DNA of 64,000 bases from contig CP136061.1 of NCBI GenBank assembly GCA_032622095.1, positions 2,110,001-2,174,000 of the forward strand, given 5' to 3'. Below the pieces are notes generated by a model. The model was given only the letters and a program-made list of their open reading frames with translations. It was not told the origin of the DNA and searched no databases. The DNA comes from Siphonodentalium dalli (Eukaryota > Mollusca > Scaphopoda > Gadilida > Siphonodentaliidae). The position numbers were made by a program, and so were the translations under genes. Positions 50,048-60,885 of the stretch are shown here, piece after piece; position 1 is the first letter of the stretch; every line of letters starts with the position of its first letter.

Positions 50048-50534
50048 TTAGGACCCCAGTAATTGCATATTTAATTGCTCCAATGATCAGTTAATATACG
50101 AAATACAAAATAAAGTCACATTACTCAACCCGTTCCAAACAGCATATACTGAACTAGAAGTCATTTGTGAAATAACGTCATATTTTCAAATTCCGGTGGC
50201 CAATTTGGTGGCCATCTTGAATGGTGAGTTTCAATTTTGGCCCAGAAAAGTGTCATTATGTCTTAACTTCACGAAAATATATACATTTGTATACATTTTA
50301 CAAGATTTTCCCGTTATAATTTGTATAAAACTGACTTAGGGTCTGGTCTGAAAAACGGCGGCCATGATGTACGCCATATTGTCTGGAGTCTACGCAGCCA
50401 CTTTTGTTTCTTGTTAACATTACTTTAAAGTTGAAGAACATAATAAGGAACAAAATGAGTGGGGTGAAGTTAAGTCCACTGGGGTGCAGGGGTACCCATA
50501 TTAGCTCCCAGACTAGGCGCTCTTTGGACATCGC

Positions 50535-50927
50535 TGCCCCATCATGTACACAACATTTATTCATATTATAAAATATCTCATCATTTTAAAGTATAAACTT
50601 ATTTATTAAGCTAAACTCAGCTTAAGGGATCGGAGCACAAGTTACAAAACTTACGGTTGCTCCTCTCCCTACAAATGTTACAAATAATAGATATACATAC
50701 AAAATACGACATTTACAGAACGATACAAAAACAATCAAAGCAAGTAAATTTGGAGAAAAACCGTCATCCGTGGTCCACTGGCGACAGGGAGGGACTCTCT
50801 ACCACATATCCATCTGAATTGTAAGAGCACTGTTTGAGGTTTTAATGTACGACTAAGGTCAGTATTCGTATCTCTTGATAGCATTGATGTATGACTGTAC
50901 TATTTTGAATAATTCAGTATTAGTTTC
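50535..50927 (-). other. LINE 3' untranslated region and spacer
   Basis: No frame. The minus strand ends in TTTAAAATGATGAGATATTT and TATAATATGAATAAATG before the fold-back element begins at 50520, so the LINE sits directly beside it. Confidence 0.5.
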
Positions 50928-51713
50928 CTAAGAGACGCTTGGGTCACCGAAAAGAACTTTTTCTGTTGTTAAGACTCTTATACTAAGGCGATTAAAACGA
51001 TCAAGCATGATTTGTCTCTCTAATGGGTACAGAGGCCACATGAAAATGAAATGGAATGCGGTTTCTTCATGGTATCCACAAGTACACATATGGGATGTGT
51101 GAATATAATTATGAAATTTATCATAGTTTAGGTTACTACAATTATTTCGCAGTCTACAATGAATTATGTTGGATTTTCGATCTCCCACATTAAACCATTC
51201 CGGTGGTTTAATAACTAAGATTTTCTCGCAAACCTTTGACAAGAGCTGATTAGTTGTTTCAAGTTTCCTCGTTTCGTCTGGAAGGGAATTCTACTGTTTT
51301 ACCATAGCGGGGAAAAATGAATCCTGATAATAGTTAGTGTTCCCTCCCAAAGACTTAAATTTCTCAGGATATCTGAGCTTATGGGATTTATTATCCCCAA
51401 CACGTTGAGGTAAAATATTAGTCAAGTACGAAGGGACTTTGTGACTTAGAATTTTAGTGAAAAGCACCCACTTATGTGTGTGTCTTCTCTCTGCAAGGGA
51501 TATCCAACCCATTTCTATCAAAAGTCGTTTATTTGAAGCAGAACGTGTTAACCCACTGATTATTCTAGCAGCTTCAAACTGAAGTTTATCAAGAGTTTCG
51601 AGGAGGTTGTTTGGTGCACAATCCCAAATAACATCACCGTGATCGAAGAGGGGTAGTATATATGCATTGTATATTAGCAACAATGTTTTCCTTGACAGTC
51701 TAAATTTAAGCTT
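50928..51713 (-). pseudogene. LINE ORF2: C-terminal region
   Basis: Two open stretches in the same frame, separated by a stop at 51291. The first has LLIYNAYILPLFDHGDVIWD and LDKLQFEAARIISGLTR, the standard continuation after RT; the second has CRLRNNCSNLNYDKF and HTSHMCTCGYHEETAFHFIF, a C-x-C-x5-H-x4-H zinc-knuckle-like motif. Ends at about 50928. Confidence 0.75.
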
Positions 51714-52160
51714 TCATAATGCTGATAAGTGTGCAGCAACTCTGTGTGCGATATCGTTTATTTGAAGATCCCAGCCCAAATTCGATTGGATTTGTAGCCC
51801 CAGATGTTTTTGTGATTCAGATATTGGGAGGAATGTGGTATCAAATTCGATATTTTTTTCTAAATCATGTCTAATTGCTTTGGATGAGACCGAAAACTGT
51901 AAAACGTTTGTTTTTAAAGGATTTAAGCTGACAAGCCATGTTCTGGACCAGTAATGTATTATACTGAGATCTTTATTTACCGTATACAAGAATTCGTCAT
52001 GCTCTTTGTGATTAACAGATAAGCAAGTGTCATCAGCATATAATCGTACCAGAGAGTGTAAGTTATCTGCCAAATCATTGATGTATACAAGGAATATACC
52101 CCTGATGGACTCCAGCACGAATAGGCTTGTTTTCGGAAAAGCTGGTCCCCACGAGGACAC
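51714..52160 (-). pseudogene. LINE ORF2: reverse transcriptase C-terminal half
   Basis: FLVYINDLADNL is followed by the catalytic YADDTCLSVNH (YADD intact), then WSRTWLVSLNPLKTNVLQFS and HLGLQIQSNLGWDLQIND, the thumb-side blocks of CR1/Jockey-like enzymes. The text just before FLVYINDL is out of frame and shortened. Stops at 51714. Confidence 0.85.
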
Positions 52161-52196
52161 GTTGTATGCGATTGCTTATATAATCGGATAACCAGG

Positions 52197-53174
52197 TCAA
52201 AGATTCACCCACGTCAAAAGACCTCTGTGCCAAACCCTTTCAAACGCTTTAAAAATATCACAGAACACGGCACAAGTGTGTAATCGGTTATCAAGTGACA
52301 AGCACAAAGAATGATACAGTTCGACAAGTTGTAATATAGTACAATGCGAGGGTAAAAAGCCAGATTGATATGAGTATATTAATTCGTTTTCTTTAAAATG
52401 GCTCAATAGGTTTTTCAATATTAGTTTTTCAAATATTTTCCCGAGGCAGCACAGGAAAGATATTGGTCTGTAATTATTCGTGTCCGCTGGGTCACCCTTC
52501 TTGAATATTGGAACTACGTTGGCTAGTTTCCATGAGCTTGGGAAACGACAAGTCGCGATCGATTTATTAAATATTATCATCGATAGCGAGGTTATTTCAC
52601 GTGCAGTTTCTTTTAGCATTCTCGGGCTGATTCTATCGTGTCCATGTGCTTTATTTATGTTTAGGGAACAAATTTCTAGTAGAATATCTTCAGGTTGGAA
52701 TTTAATCGTATTTAACTGCTTCGAGCATTTCGGTACTAATATTGGTACACTTTTATTTTGTTCGTTGATTTGACCATTCCGTATGAAAGCATAATTCAAC
52801 AAGTTGGCTTTTATCGTATCATATGTTGCTACCGGGCGATTTGTGGTGCCGTCAGACACATCTGATGTATACAGCGGGGGAATCGCGGTCGTTTTGTTTT
52901 TACCCATCAGGCTTTTTGTCAGGTTCCAAAAGTATTTAGGCGAGCAGGAGTTTTCTATATGTTCTTGTAAATTATTTTCGTATGACTTCTTGGCATACTT
53001 TATCATATTATTTACTTTATTCCGAGTTCGTTTGAACTTTTCATGGTCCGTTAATCGTTTAGATTTAATAAATAATTTCCAATATCTATTCCTGCGCCGC
53101 ATCTCACATCTTAATTCGGACGTGAACCATGGGTTATCGTTCGGGCGAATTAATACGTTTCGGAATGTTATCAT
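52197..53174 (-). pseudogene. LINE ORF2: linker and reverse transcriptase N-terminal half
   Basis: Starts with PNDNPWFTSELR, continues through a basic linker (RRRNRYWKLFIKS) to KAHGHDRISPRMLKE, FPSSWKLANVVPIFKKGD, NNYRPISFLC, FEKLILKNL and QSGFLPSHCTILQL, all in the standard RT order. The first catalytic block reads CDIFKAFERVWH; families normally have D-x-S-K-A-F-D, so S to F and D to E changes are visible. Ends at a stop after WHRGLLTW. Confidence 0.85.
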
Positions 53175-53621
53175 TCATAATTTGCATGTAAGTATTAGTA
53201 AACACCGATACTGCATTATCTAAATCTAGTGGTCGTAACTTATCGACCCAATTTATATTTGAAGTTTGAGCACGTGCTTTCGAAAAGTCAGCTAGGTCGT
53301 ATTTCTTTATGTCACGATAAAATGGTTCATCAACAACGAAATCGAAAGACAAAATTGCATAAACCCCATAGTGGTCAGAGACAGCTAAATAAATAATATC
53401 CGCGTCGTACGAAACGACGGTATCACTGACAATAACAGGGTCAAGCAACGTCTGTGATGATTGTGCCACGCGGGTAGGATTAGAGATAAGATTCCTCATG
53501 TTAAAGTGTGATATAATACCTTTGAGGGTTGAGTTGGGGTTTAGAAGATCAGAGTTGAAATCGCCTACAAGTACGTTTGTTGCCACGTCGAGTGCTGAAC
53601 GAATAGAATTAGTAAGTTGCT
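53134..53621 (-). pseudogene. LINE ORF2: endonuclease C-terminal part
   Basis: Begins exactly at the target duplication and reads LTNSIRSALD, then NVLVGDFNSDLLNP (GDFN, catalytic region), LISNPTRVAQSSQTLLDPVI and VSDHYGVYAIL (SDH, catalytic histidine block). The essential residues D/N of GDFN and S-D-H are intact. The frame goes out of register near 53150, where the next piece takes over. Confidence 0.8.
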
Positions 53622-55253
53622 CAGGGGGGGGGGGGGGGTCTGGAAAAAAATTGCACATATAGGGCCCAAAAAGTTTTTTCCGACCTCGAAGGACCCACCA
53701 CCCCATTTTTGCAAAAAAAATATTTTTTTCCTCCAAAATTTTGGGGACCCACCCCCCGTTTCTCATGTTTTTATCAAAATTTCAGAGGTTTTTCTTAAGC
53801 CGTTCTTCAATAACTGTGTTAACTGCCTTACTAATTGGTAAACACAGATCAGAAAAATGAAAAATATACTGTATTTCCATGCGTTTCCTGGTGTTTTCAG
53901 TATCTAACAATATTAATTAAGCATTGTGTAGGTACACTATATGTCACAAATTGCCCTAGACCCCATTATAGCCTTAATATATCGAGTGTGTCTGACAGAG
54001 AAGACTGACCAGTGTAAATAGTGGTAAACAGGTCAGGGGTTCCGCAATTATATGTGCATGATCAAAGAACTCTTTAGTCTTATCCAGCGGGATGGTGTGG
54101 GGAGGGGAATTGTTTTTTGGTTATGTATACACATAGATATATGGTTATTATACTGCCCGATATTAGTCGGCGGGTATATAGTTGACGTCTCGAGCCGTCT
54201 GTCCGTACAAACATTTTGAATTTTAACTCAAGAGTCAGATGTCATATTTGATGCCCTATGGCATGGTGACGGACCAGAAATGGGGACGAATATGCATAAT
54301 ATCGCGGGTTGTGACCACCAATGCCTACCAGAGTTATGGGCCCTGTTCGACTTTATGAAATTCAGTCCATACAAAGTTTTTGCAATATAAGTTAAGTGTC
54401 GGTTGTCAAATTTTGATGTGGTTTGGTATGGTGATAGACCAGAATGAAGAATTGAATGTCATTTCTCAATGCATCTGAATGCATCACATTATTTCAGTTC
54501 ATCTATTTGTAAGTGATAACAGTATACAATTAGTATTTTAGTTTCGTCTTGTTGAGCAGTAAAGCTCCCAGATGAAGTTCAGAAATTCAATGAGAATAGC
54601 GTCACCTTCATTTGGGATTGTCTGAGCAGTAAACAGTAATGTCATTCATCATAACCAATTCAGTTTTATTTGGATAATTGTTGCAAATTAACATTACTTG
54701 CAATCATTCAAGATGAGAAATAACCAGAAGGAATGAATTTGACTACATGCCAGAACAAGACAGTATTTCAGACATTAGAAATTTATGAGATGCCTTCCAA
54801 TTTCATGTTATGCAACAATCAGGTTAATGATATCTACTAGTAGTCATCATTGAGTATTCACCATGTAGTATCCAATTTGTGATAGAGTTTTATTACTTTT
54901 ATTCAGATAATACAACTGGGTAATATATCAATTTTGTTACTAAATATTTCTTCCGTTGATCATAAGTTTCCTGAACGTTAATACGGTAGTCCACTGTGAA
55001 GTGGTCCGGGATACTGTGAAATCCAGAATGTTGCTAAATCTGAGGCTAAAGAGTCACTTTAGTTGCCTATATAGCCCTATACCAACAAGCATGGTACTAA
55101 CATGCTTACAAACAACATTACATGGTCAGTACTTGTAAATTGTTTGAAAAAAAACCATTTTGGAAAAAATTTACAAGCACCATTTTTTCCGCCTCTGGAC
55201 CACCCACCCACCCCGGCCCTATATACGGAATTTTTTTGCAGACCCCCCCCCTG
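53622..55253. mobile_element. hAT-like non-autonomous element inside the LINE (1632 bp)
   Basis: Ends are CAG(G)14TCTGGAAAAAAATTG on the left and, in reverse complement, CAG(G)8TCTGCAAAAAAATTC on the right, both followed by CATATAGGGCC or TATATAGGGCC. Flanks are a direct repeat AGTTGCT (53615-53621 and 55254-55260; possibly 8 bp with one mismatch). Joining the two flanks restores the endonuclease reading NYWKQLTNSIRS, so the insertion site is certain. CAGGGG ends and a 7-8 bp duplication fit hAT. The interior has no transposase; 54160-54440 resembles the CCGT dispersed repeat family. Confidence 0.85.
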
Positions 55254-55513
55254 AGTTGCTTCCAATAATTAGGCGCCGCAAAATCGTCTGACCGATATGA
55301 CACTCCAATAACATAGCGAGTCTTATTGGACATAATTTCTACCCATATAGAGTCGTCGCTCTCTAATTCGTATCGTCGAAAGTGTGATAAGTTTAGAGAA
55401 ATATACATGCATAGCCCACAGCTCATTTCTGTCTTTCCTGATCGGGGGACAGAATGACTATTACAAATTTTGATGATGGAAAGTCGACGCTGAGATGAGT
55501 GTCGGTGAAGCAA
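55254..55513 (-). pseudogene. LINE ORF2: endonuclease middle part
   Basis: After a one-base shift from the previous piece the frame gives CGLCMYISLNLSHF, DDSIWVEIMSN, YVIGVSYRSDDFAAPNYWKQ. This is the usual course of APE-like LINE endonucleases. It stops being LINE sequence at 55254, where the target duplication and the end of the inserted hAT-like element begin. Confidence 0.75.
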
Positions 55514-55800
55514 AGTATCTCGTATTGGCTTATGATATCAGGTATAGAGGAATGTTTATTCCTAATACTCCTAATGTTATTGTGATATACAGAAATATGG
55601 CCGGGATCTTGGGTAACCCCAGGATTTGGGTGAACGTCGCCAGCTAACAAGACTAACAGTGAAAGAAGTAGGACAAACTGAATGTTTATAGAAATATTGA
55701 TACCATTATTCATTGAATGATATCTTTTCTTAGACCTCTGGAGCGCAACAATATTAAACAAACCTATGACTGCTCTAAATTGATCTAAAACTATGCCCAT
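55423..55800 (-). pseudogene. LINE ORF2: 2A-like peptide and start of endonuclease
   Basis: The first 40 residues have no recognised motif; then comes a hydrophobic run FVLLLSLLVLLAG joined to GDVHPNPGV (55615-55641), and after it the endonuclease start ISVYHNNIRSIRNK and ILCFTDTHLS. The hydrophobic stretch plus D-V-x-x-N-P-G is the 2A-like peptide known near the N-terminus of several CR1/L2-type LINE proteins, where ribosomes skip between G and P. Here the residue after NPG is V, not P, so skipping is probably lost. The frame fails near 55440. Confidence 0.75.
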
Positions 55801-55830
55801 GGTGGGAGATAGTCAGGAAAAGTTTATTTT

Positions 55831-56600
55831 ATGGGAGAAGTCATACCGATAATACTTATGTGGCAGGGAGTCCCTTCAGCCAGTGAAAATGTAATGTGCG
55901 AGTGCAAACAATTATGTGAAATGTAATAACAAGAATGTATATACACAAATATGTAAATGCACATGATGTGAACCATTTCATATGGTATAGTGGGCCGTGT
56001 TACGTCAGTATGCAAACACCAGTTGACTTGAAATGAAAATTTCTTCAATGTTCTTCAATGTTCTTGGATAAAAAGAATGTTCAGTCACATATAATGTAAT
56101 GTATCTTACTGAGCCAATTGGAGATGAACAGGTTTTTGGAATTGGCTGAGTATATTGATATCACTGTTCCGTATGTACTGGTATATACTGCAAGTTAAAT
56201 ACATAAGCCATGACTGAAAAAACGTCTTAAAAAAATTTGTCAAATTTGAATGTGTCATTAATTGTTGCTGAAGATTTAAATTTAAGTTTTATATTTTAGC
56301 TGACAAAATACACTCAATCACTGCGGTTAAGGATGCGGTACCAGTAAATACAAATGTAGATAATTACAAGCTTTCCAGCTAACTATAATATATGAAATAG
56401 AAACTTATCAACTGCACATGGGTCGCGAGCTGGACTGTGTATTGAACGTTAGATACAGTAATAGTTCATAATCACCACTACAATATCAAGTACGAGTCAT
56501 GAATATGTTTTGTAGAATAATCTACAATTAGTCAATAATAAAGATTACTGAAATATCGATCTAGGCATTAACTCGCAATGTGAGAGAAAATGGGTAGTAA
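55831..56600. other. Non-coding stretch, nothing recognised
   Basis: Contains the small direct repeat TTCTTCAATG (2-3 times at 56041). No gene seen. Confidence 0.4.
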
Positions 56601-58770
56601 ACAGCGATCATATTGTAAATTTAAGTATTAGAAAGTTTTCATACCGAATCTGAAATTCTTTTTATTTTCAATTGGGAACCAGGTAACTATTCTTCAAACA
56701 AATACTCATCAATGCTTACTATGTTACGACAGCACAAATCATGGTCATAGAAAATGAGTAGTAAACACGAGCGACATTCAAGATACGTAACTATACCGAA
56801 CCATCTTTTTAAATTTCTCGATAAGTTAACTACAAGACATAAACAAATTAAAAAAATATATTAATTTTTATCTTTTTTGTTTTCTACTTTCTTTTCCCTT
56901 TTCCCTTACGACTACTCGTCTGGAAATTAAATGGAAAAAAACAGCAGCAAACAAATTATAAATACTCGGCGTTATTGAGTGTTAATATTTATATCCAGGA
57001 ATTGCTGTATAATTCCCCCACCCCTCCAAAAAAATTGGAATATAGTGACTACTCATCGAAAATTCAAAATACAATCAGTGTTCTCATAGTGAATACTCTT
57101 GACTTCATGTGCATGGATGTAAACATGCCAGGTCTAGGCATTCATTTATGTACATGCAAACACGAGCGCATCCAATCAAATGAATCATTTAGAAAATAAG
57201 CAACTACTCATACAAAAAATTAGTGGAAAACAGCAACAAACAGAAAAATACGCAGGTCTGATTTGTATGAATGTTTCTATATCCGTATAGTATAGTACAT
57301 TTAAGTATTAGAAACTTTTCATACCGAATCTGACATTCTATATAAATTAAATTAAATTGGGAACCAGGTAGCTATACTTCAAACAAATACTGATCAATGC
57401 TTACTAAGTTACGACAGCACTAAATCATGGTCATAGAAAATGAGTAGTAGACATGAGCAATATTCAAGATACGTTACTATACCGGACTATCTGTATAATC
57501 CCCCACCCTCCAAAAAAATTGGAATATAGTGACTACTCGTCAAAATACAATCAGTATTCTCATAGGGAATACTCTTGACTTCATGTGTATGGATGTAAAC
57601 ATGTCAGGTCTATGCATTCATTTTCGTACATGCTAACACAAGCGCATCCAATCAAATGAATCATTTTGAAAATAAGCAACCACTCATCTAAAAATTAGGT
57701 GGAAAACAGCAACAAACCGAAAATACTCGGGTCTGATTTGTATGCATGTTTCTATATCCGTATATTATAGTAAATTTAAGTATTAGAAAGTTTTCATACC
57801 GAATCTGAAATTGTATATAAATTAAATTAAATTGGGAACCAGGTAGCTATACTTCAAACAAATACTGATCAATGCTTACTAAGTTACGACAGCACTAAAT
57901 CATGGTCATAGAAAATGAGTAGTAGACACGAGAAATATTCAAGATACGTTACTATACCGGACTATCTACATAATCCCCCCACCCATCCAAAAAATTGGAT
58001 ATAGTGACTACTCGTCAAAATACAATCAGTATTCTCATAGCGAGTACTCTTGACTTCATGTGTATGGATGTAAACATGTCAGGTCTAGGCATTCATTTTC
58101 GTACATGCCAACACAAGCGCATCCAATCAAATGAATCATTTTGAAAATAAGCAACCACTCAACTAAAAATTGGGCGGAAAACAGCAACAAACAGAAAATA
58201 CTCAGGTCTGATTTGTATGCATGTTTCTATACCCGTATAGTATAGTAAAGTGGTTACTATAATGTGACAGATTTATACACACTTTTTGTATATGCAAACA
58301 AAAACAGACTTTCAGTCAATGAATCGTTTAAAAAAAAAAAAAAAAATAACTACTCGTCTGAAATTAAGTTGGAAAAACAGCATTAAACATTGGACAAGCA
58401 CTTTGCTTTCTTATTTGTTTATGTTTCGAAACATGAATTACATGTACTATATAATTTCCAGAAAATGACAATCAAATGACTACTCGTCAAAATATTATCA
58501 GTGTTGTCATAGCGAATACTCTTGATTCATGTGAGTTGATGTTAGCATGCCAGGCCAATGTACACACAAGCAGGCCAACATCATTCAAATGAATCATTCG
58601 AAATAAGACAACTACTCATATAGGAATTAGATTGGAAAAAACAGTGGTAAACAGAGGCATATATTCTGGTTTATTAAGTGTCAGTTTCTATGCTGTAACT
58701 AAATAATTTCCCGGACAATGAAAGTCTACTGACTACTCATCAAAGATATTCAGTGTTTGCAAATAAATAC
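56601..58770. repeat. ~479-bp tandem repeat, 3-4 copies
   Basis: Key words recur about 479 bp apart: CCAAAAAAATTGGAATATAG at 57025 and 57506 (variant at 57986), GCGCATCCAATCAAATGAAT at 57165, 57643 and 58117, and CATACCGAATCTGA(A/C)ATT at 56641, 57318 and 57796. The first and last copies are degenerate; a weaker version extends to 58770 (GACTACTCATCAAAGATATT). Confidence 0.8.
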
Positions 58771-58815
58771 TCTGGATGCATGTGAATGAATGTTGGTATT
58801 TCAAGTCTTGGCTTA

Positions 58816-59029
58816 CAGTAATGCTCAAAGCAACCGGTCACCCAACCACAGCAGAGCCACGGGCAACTCCTCAGGACCCAGTCGGAAACACGGCCCGCCG
58901 CCACTCATCAGACAGCTCTCATCGAGAGCCCTCCGATGAATGGCAACAAGCCATATCCCCGACCAAATCCCGAAAAAACCACCCACAACTCCGACGCGGC
59001 CAAGTGGTCAATTACTTTGAGCATCACTG
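58816..59029. mobile_element. pogo/Tc1-like fold-back MITE, copy 2 (214 bp), GC-shifted
   Basis: TA at 58814-58815 and 59030-59031 flank CAGTAATGCTCAAAG and CTTTGAGCATCACTG. Related to 15825-16048 by the ends and by a shared core (GACAGCTCTCA and GATGAATGGCAACAAGCC). It is much richer in C than copy 1. Comparing arm to arm, about 35 of about 38 mismatches place A opposite C on the plus strand. The 91-codon frame across it is not a gene. Confidence 0.75.
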
Positions 59030-59051
59030 TATAGAGGGGAAAATACTCTAG

Positions 59052-60101
59052 TTTCTTGTTTGCTAATCTTTCTATACTGAACCAATATTATCATTACAAA
59101 TACTATGGATTCATGATGTGCTTCGATGTGTATGGTCCAGTTATAGAAATACATTTGTACACATGCATCCAGTCATATATTCATAGATGTGTACATCCAT
59201 GTGAAAAAATTGCCATGACATTTGTTTGACTGTAGGTCAATTTAAAATGATGTCAGTGTGTTTCTGAGGATGTGCTATGCCGGCACAAGCATGTCTGATG
59301 TGAGTGACAGCCAAGGTCAGTTATAACTTATAGTCAATTTCAAATAACTGAGTTATGTCTATTTTGGACCAAAAGATTTGTATTATGGTACTACAGCGGG
59401 TATTACATGAGATTTAGTAGAACATAGGGTAAGTGAAACAAAAGACTGGAAATATCTCATCAAATCATATATCAATTCAGAAGCCATGATCTTTGTGTAT
59501 TGCAAAATAAACAAATAATATCACATGTTTTATTGTTCACTGCAGACTGTCCATACAATTCCCATATAAAAAGGGAAACTTTACTGTCTCCATAAAATAA
59601 TGAGTTTATTCATATGACTTTAATAAATGTATAGTATTTCCTGTATTTTGTATGGATTAAATGATTTTGGTCATATGGTATATGAAAGGGAGATTATTGC
59701 TCAAATACATTTATGAGTTTAACCGATATTCTATGTATTTAACAGATGGGACATACTAGTATGTGTCAGATATCAAAGTTATGTCCCCCAGTCACTCACA
59801 ATCAGTCGAGATCCCTGACCGTGCAGTAGGCAGGGGTGGGGGTCTGATCCACCTGACACCCGGCATAAACCCTTGTATTTCATTATGCCTGTGTCAGAAT
59901 AGGCAAATGATATATCAATCATCAGGACTTAAGTTATTAGTATTACTATATATGTACCGTATGTTGACAATTACATGTGATGAACATTTGTTTATTGTTT
60001 TAACACAGATTTGCCAGTCCGTTAGATTAAATTGTGACAGTTACTGGCACAGTTTTGTGATGTCTTTGGATCTATAAATTAAGAATTTCTTAGCAAAGAC
60101 T
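59052..60101. other. Non-coding stretch
   Basis: No gene recognised. Around 59780-59870 the GC content rises (CAGGGGTGGGGGTCTGATCC), but no protein pattern is visible. Confidence 0.4.
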
Positions 60102-60416
60102 TTACCGGCCTTGGTCCAATATGAGTGGATTTCTCCACTCTTTCTTCTTTCTTTTCTCGGCCAATTTCTTCATAAGTCCGTGCCTATAATGGGTTAGCTC
60201 CTCAGTGATAACGACTTTAGACTTCCCTTTAAGCCCAAATCTTTTAGAGTAGATATCATCTTTTACATTATATCTAGCAAAAGCACATATGATTGATACT
60301 GTTTTTTCTGTTCGTGTTGATCCATTGTCAAGTTTTATCAGTTTTGTTTGAATTGGGCCCAACGGATGCGAACGATTAATGGCACTGCTGGTTATATTTA
60401 TATTTAGCTTGTCCAT
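60102..60416 (-). pseudogene. LINE ORF1-like fragment
   Basis: Starts with a true ATG; reads INRSHPLGPIQ, VSIICAFARYNVKDDIYSKR, LKGKSKVVITEELTHYRHGL, MKKLAEKRKKKEW. The order S-H-x-L-G-P, F-x-R-Y-N-x-x-x-x-I-Y, L-K-G, T-E-E-L-T-x-x-R matches the RNA-binding domain of L1-type ORF1 proteins found in many invertebrate LINEs. It is short and has no neighbouring ORF2, so a fragment. ORF1p would coat the element's RNA. Confidence 0.55.
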
Positions 60417-60717
60417 ACAAAAGTTTTTAATAAGTTCATTCTCAGACTGAAACCTCTACCATGCTGCTCTCCATCTTCTTGTTTATCTTCAACAGAATCT
60501 ACCCGGCAGTTAACGAAGTGACAGCGTGGTGTTTAAAATGATGAGATGTTTATAATATGAATATGGTAACACTATCACCATAAATTGTCCACGCTGTTCT
60601 AAATTCGAAACTTTGGGGTCATTTGCACCACGTTCCCAGATTTTGTCGAATGTACAATAGGAAATACGTAGTCCAATTCATAACATTAACTTATATTATT
60701 ATATTTCATCCACACAT

Positions 60718-60723
60718 TTTATT
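60718..60723 (-). promoter_or_regulatory. Poly(A) signal AATAAA of the phosphatase gene
   Basis: TTTATT on the plus strand is AATAAA on the minus strand, about 165 bp after the stop codon of the last phosphatase exon. Position fits a 3' UTR end; no cleavage-site evidence. Confidence 0.5.
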
Positions 60724-60885
60724 TCAGTATCATTAATCCTGTAATGGATGATGCATACATTTGTCCATTATACAGATGCAGTGCCCATTATATTGCTTAT
60801 ACATGTTATCATAAGCATCTGTCTATGTCATTCCAATAACAGCAGATGTTGATTGGTCCCCGACGGTATCCAAAGTTATCTAATG

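Larger units (their letters stand above)
44415..50520. mobile_element. Fold-back element, ~6.1 kb palindrome
   Basis: Left arm 44415-47420 and right arm 47513-50520 are inverted copies around a loop of about 92 bp (inner ends GGTGGTTATCGCTTTCC and GGAAAGAGATAACCACC). Outer arm text includes GGGAGCTAACATGGGT paired with ACCCATATTAGCTCCC, and ATGGCGTCCATCATGGCC with GGCCATGATGTACGCCAT. Inner arms are minisatellites. Long inverted arms built of tandem repeats are characteristic of FB/Galileo-type fold-back transposons. No transposase is present. Arms are diverged by point changes, so the element is not very young. Confidence 0.75.
50570..55830 (-). mobile_element. Dead APE-type LINE (CR1/L2-like), split by a hAT element
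   Basis: Minus-strand non-LTR retrotransposon ORF2 with a 2A-like peptide, an apurinic-type endonuclease and a reverse transcriptase, in that order. It copies RNA into DNA at a nicked target. Damage: frameshifts near 55440 and 53150, a frameshift plus small deletion around 52160-52200 that removes the usual GS-x-LGP block before FLVYINDL, stops at 51714 and 51291, and a 1632-bp insertion at 53622-55253. No ORF1 was seen upstream. The 3' end is approximate, near 50570. The individual pieces are annotated separately. Confidence 0.85.

Noticed and set aside
52480-53223. Plus-strand frames of 97 and 139 codons
   Set aside because: Antisense shadows of the LINE reverse transcriptase.
58776-59051. 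91-codon frame with R/S/P-rich text
   Set aside because: Covers the fold-back MITE and its flanks; open only because T-to-C changes removed stop codons.
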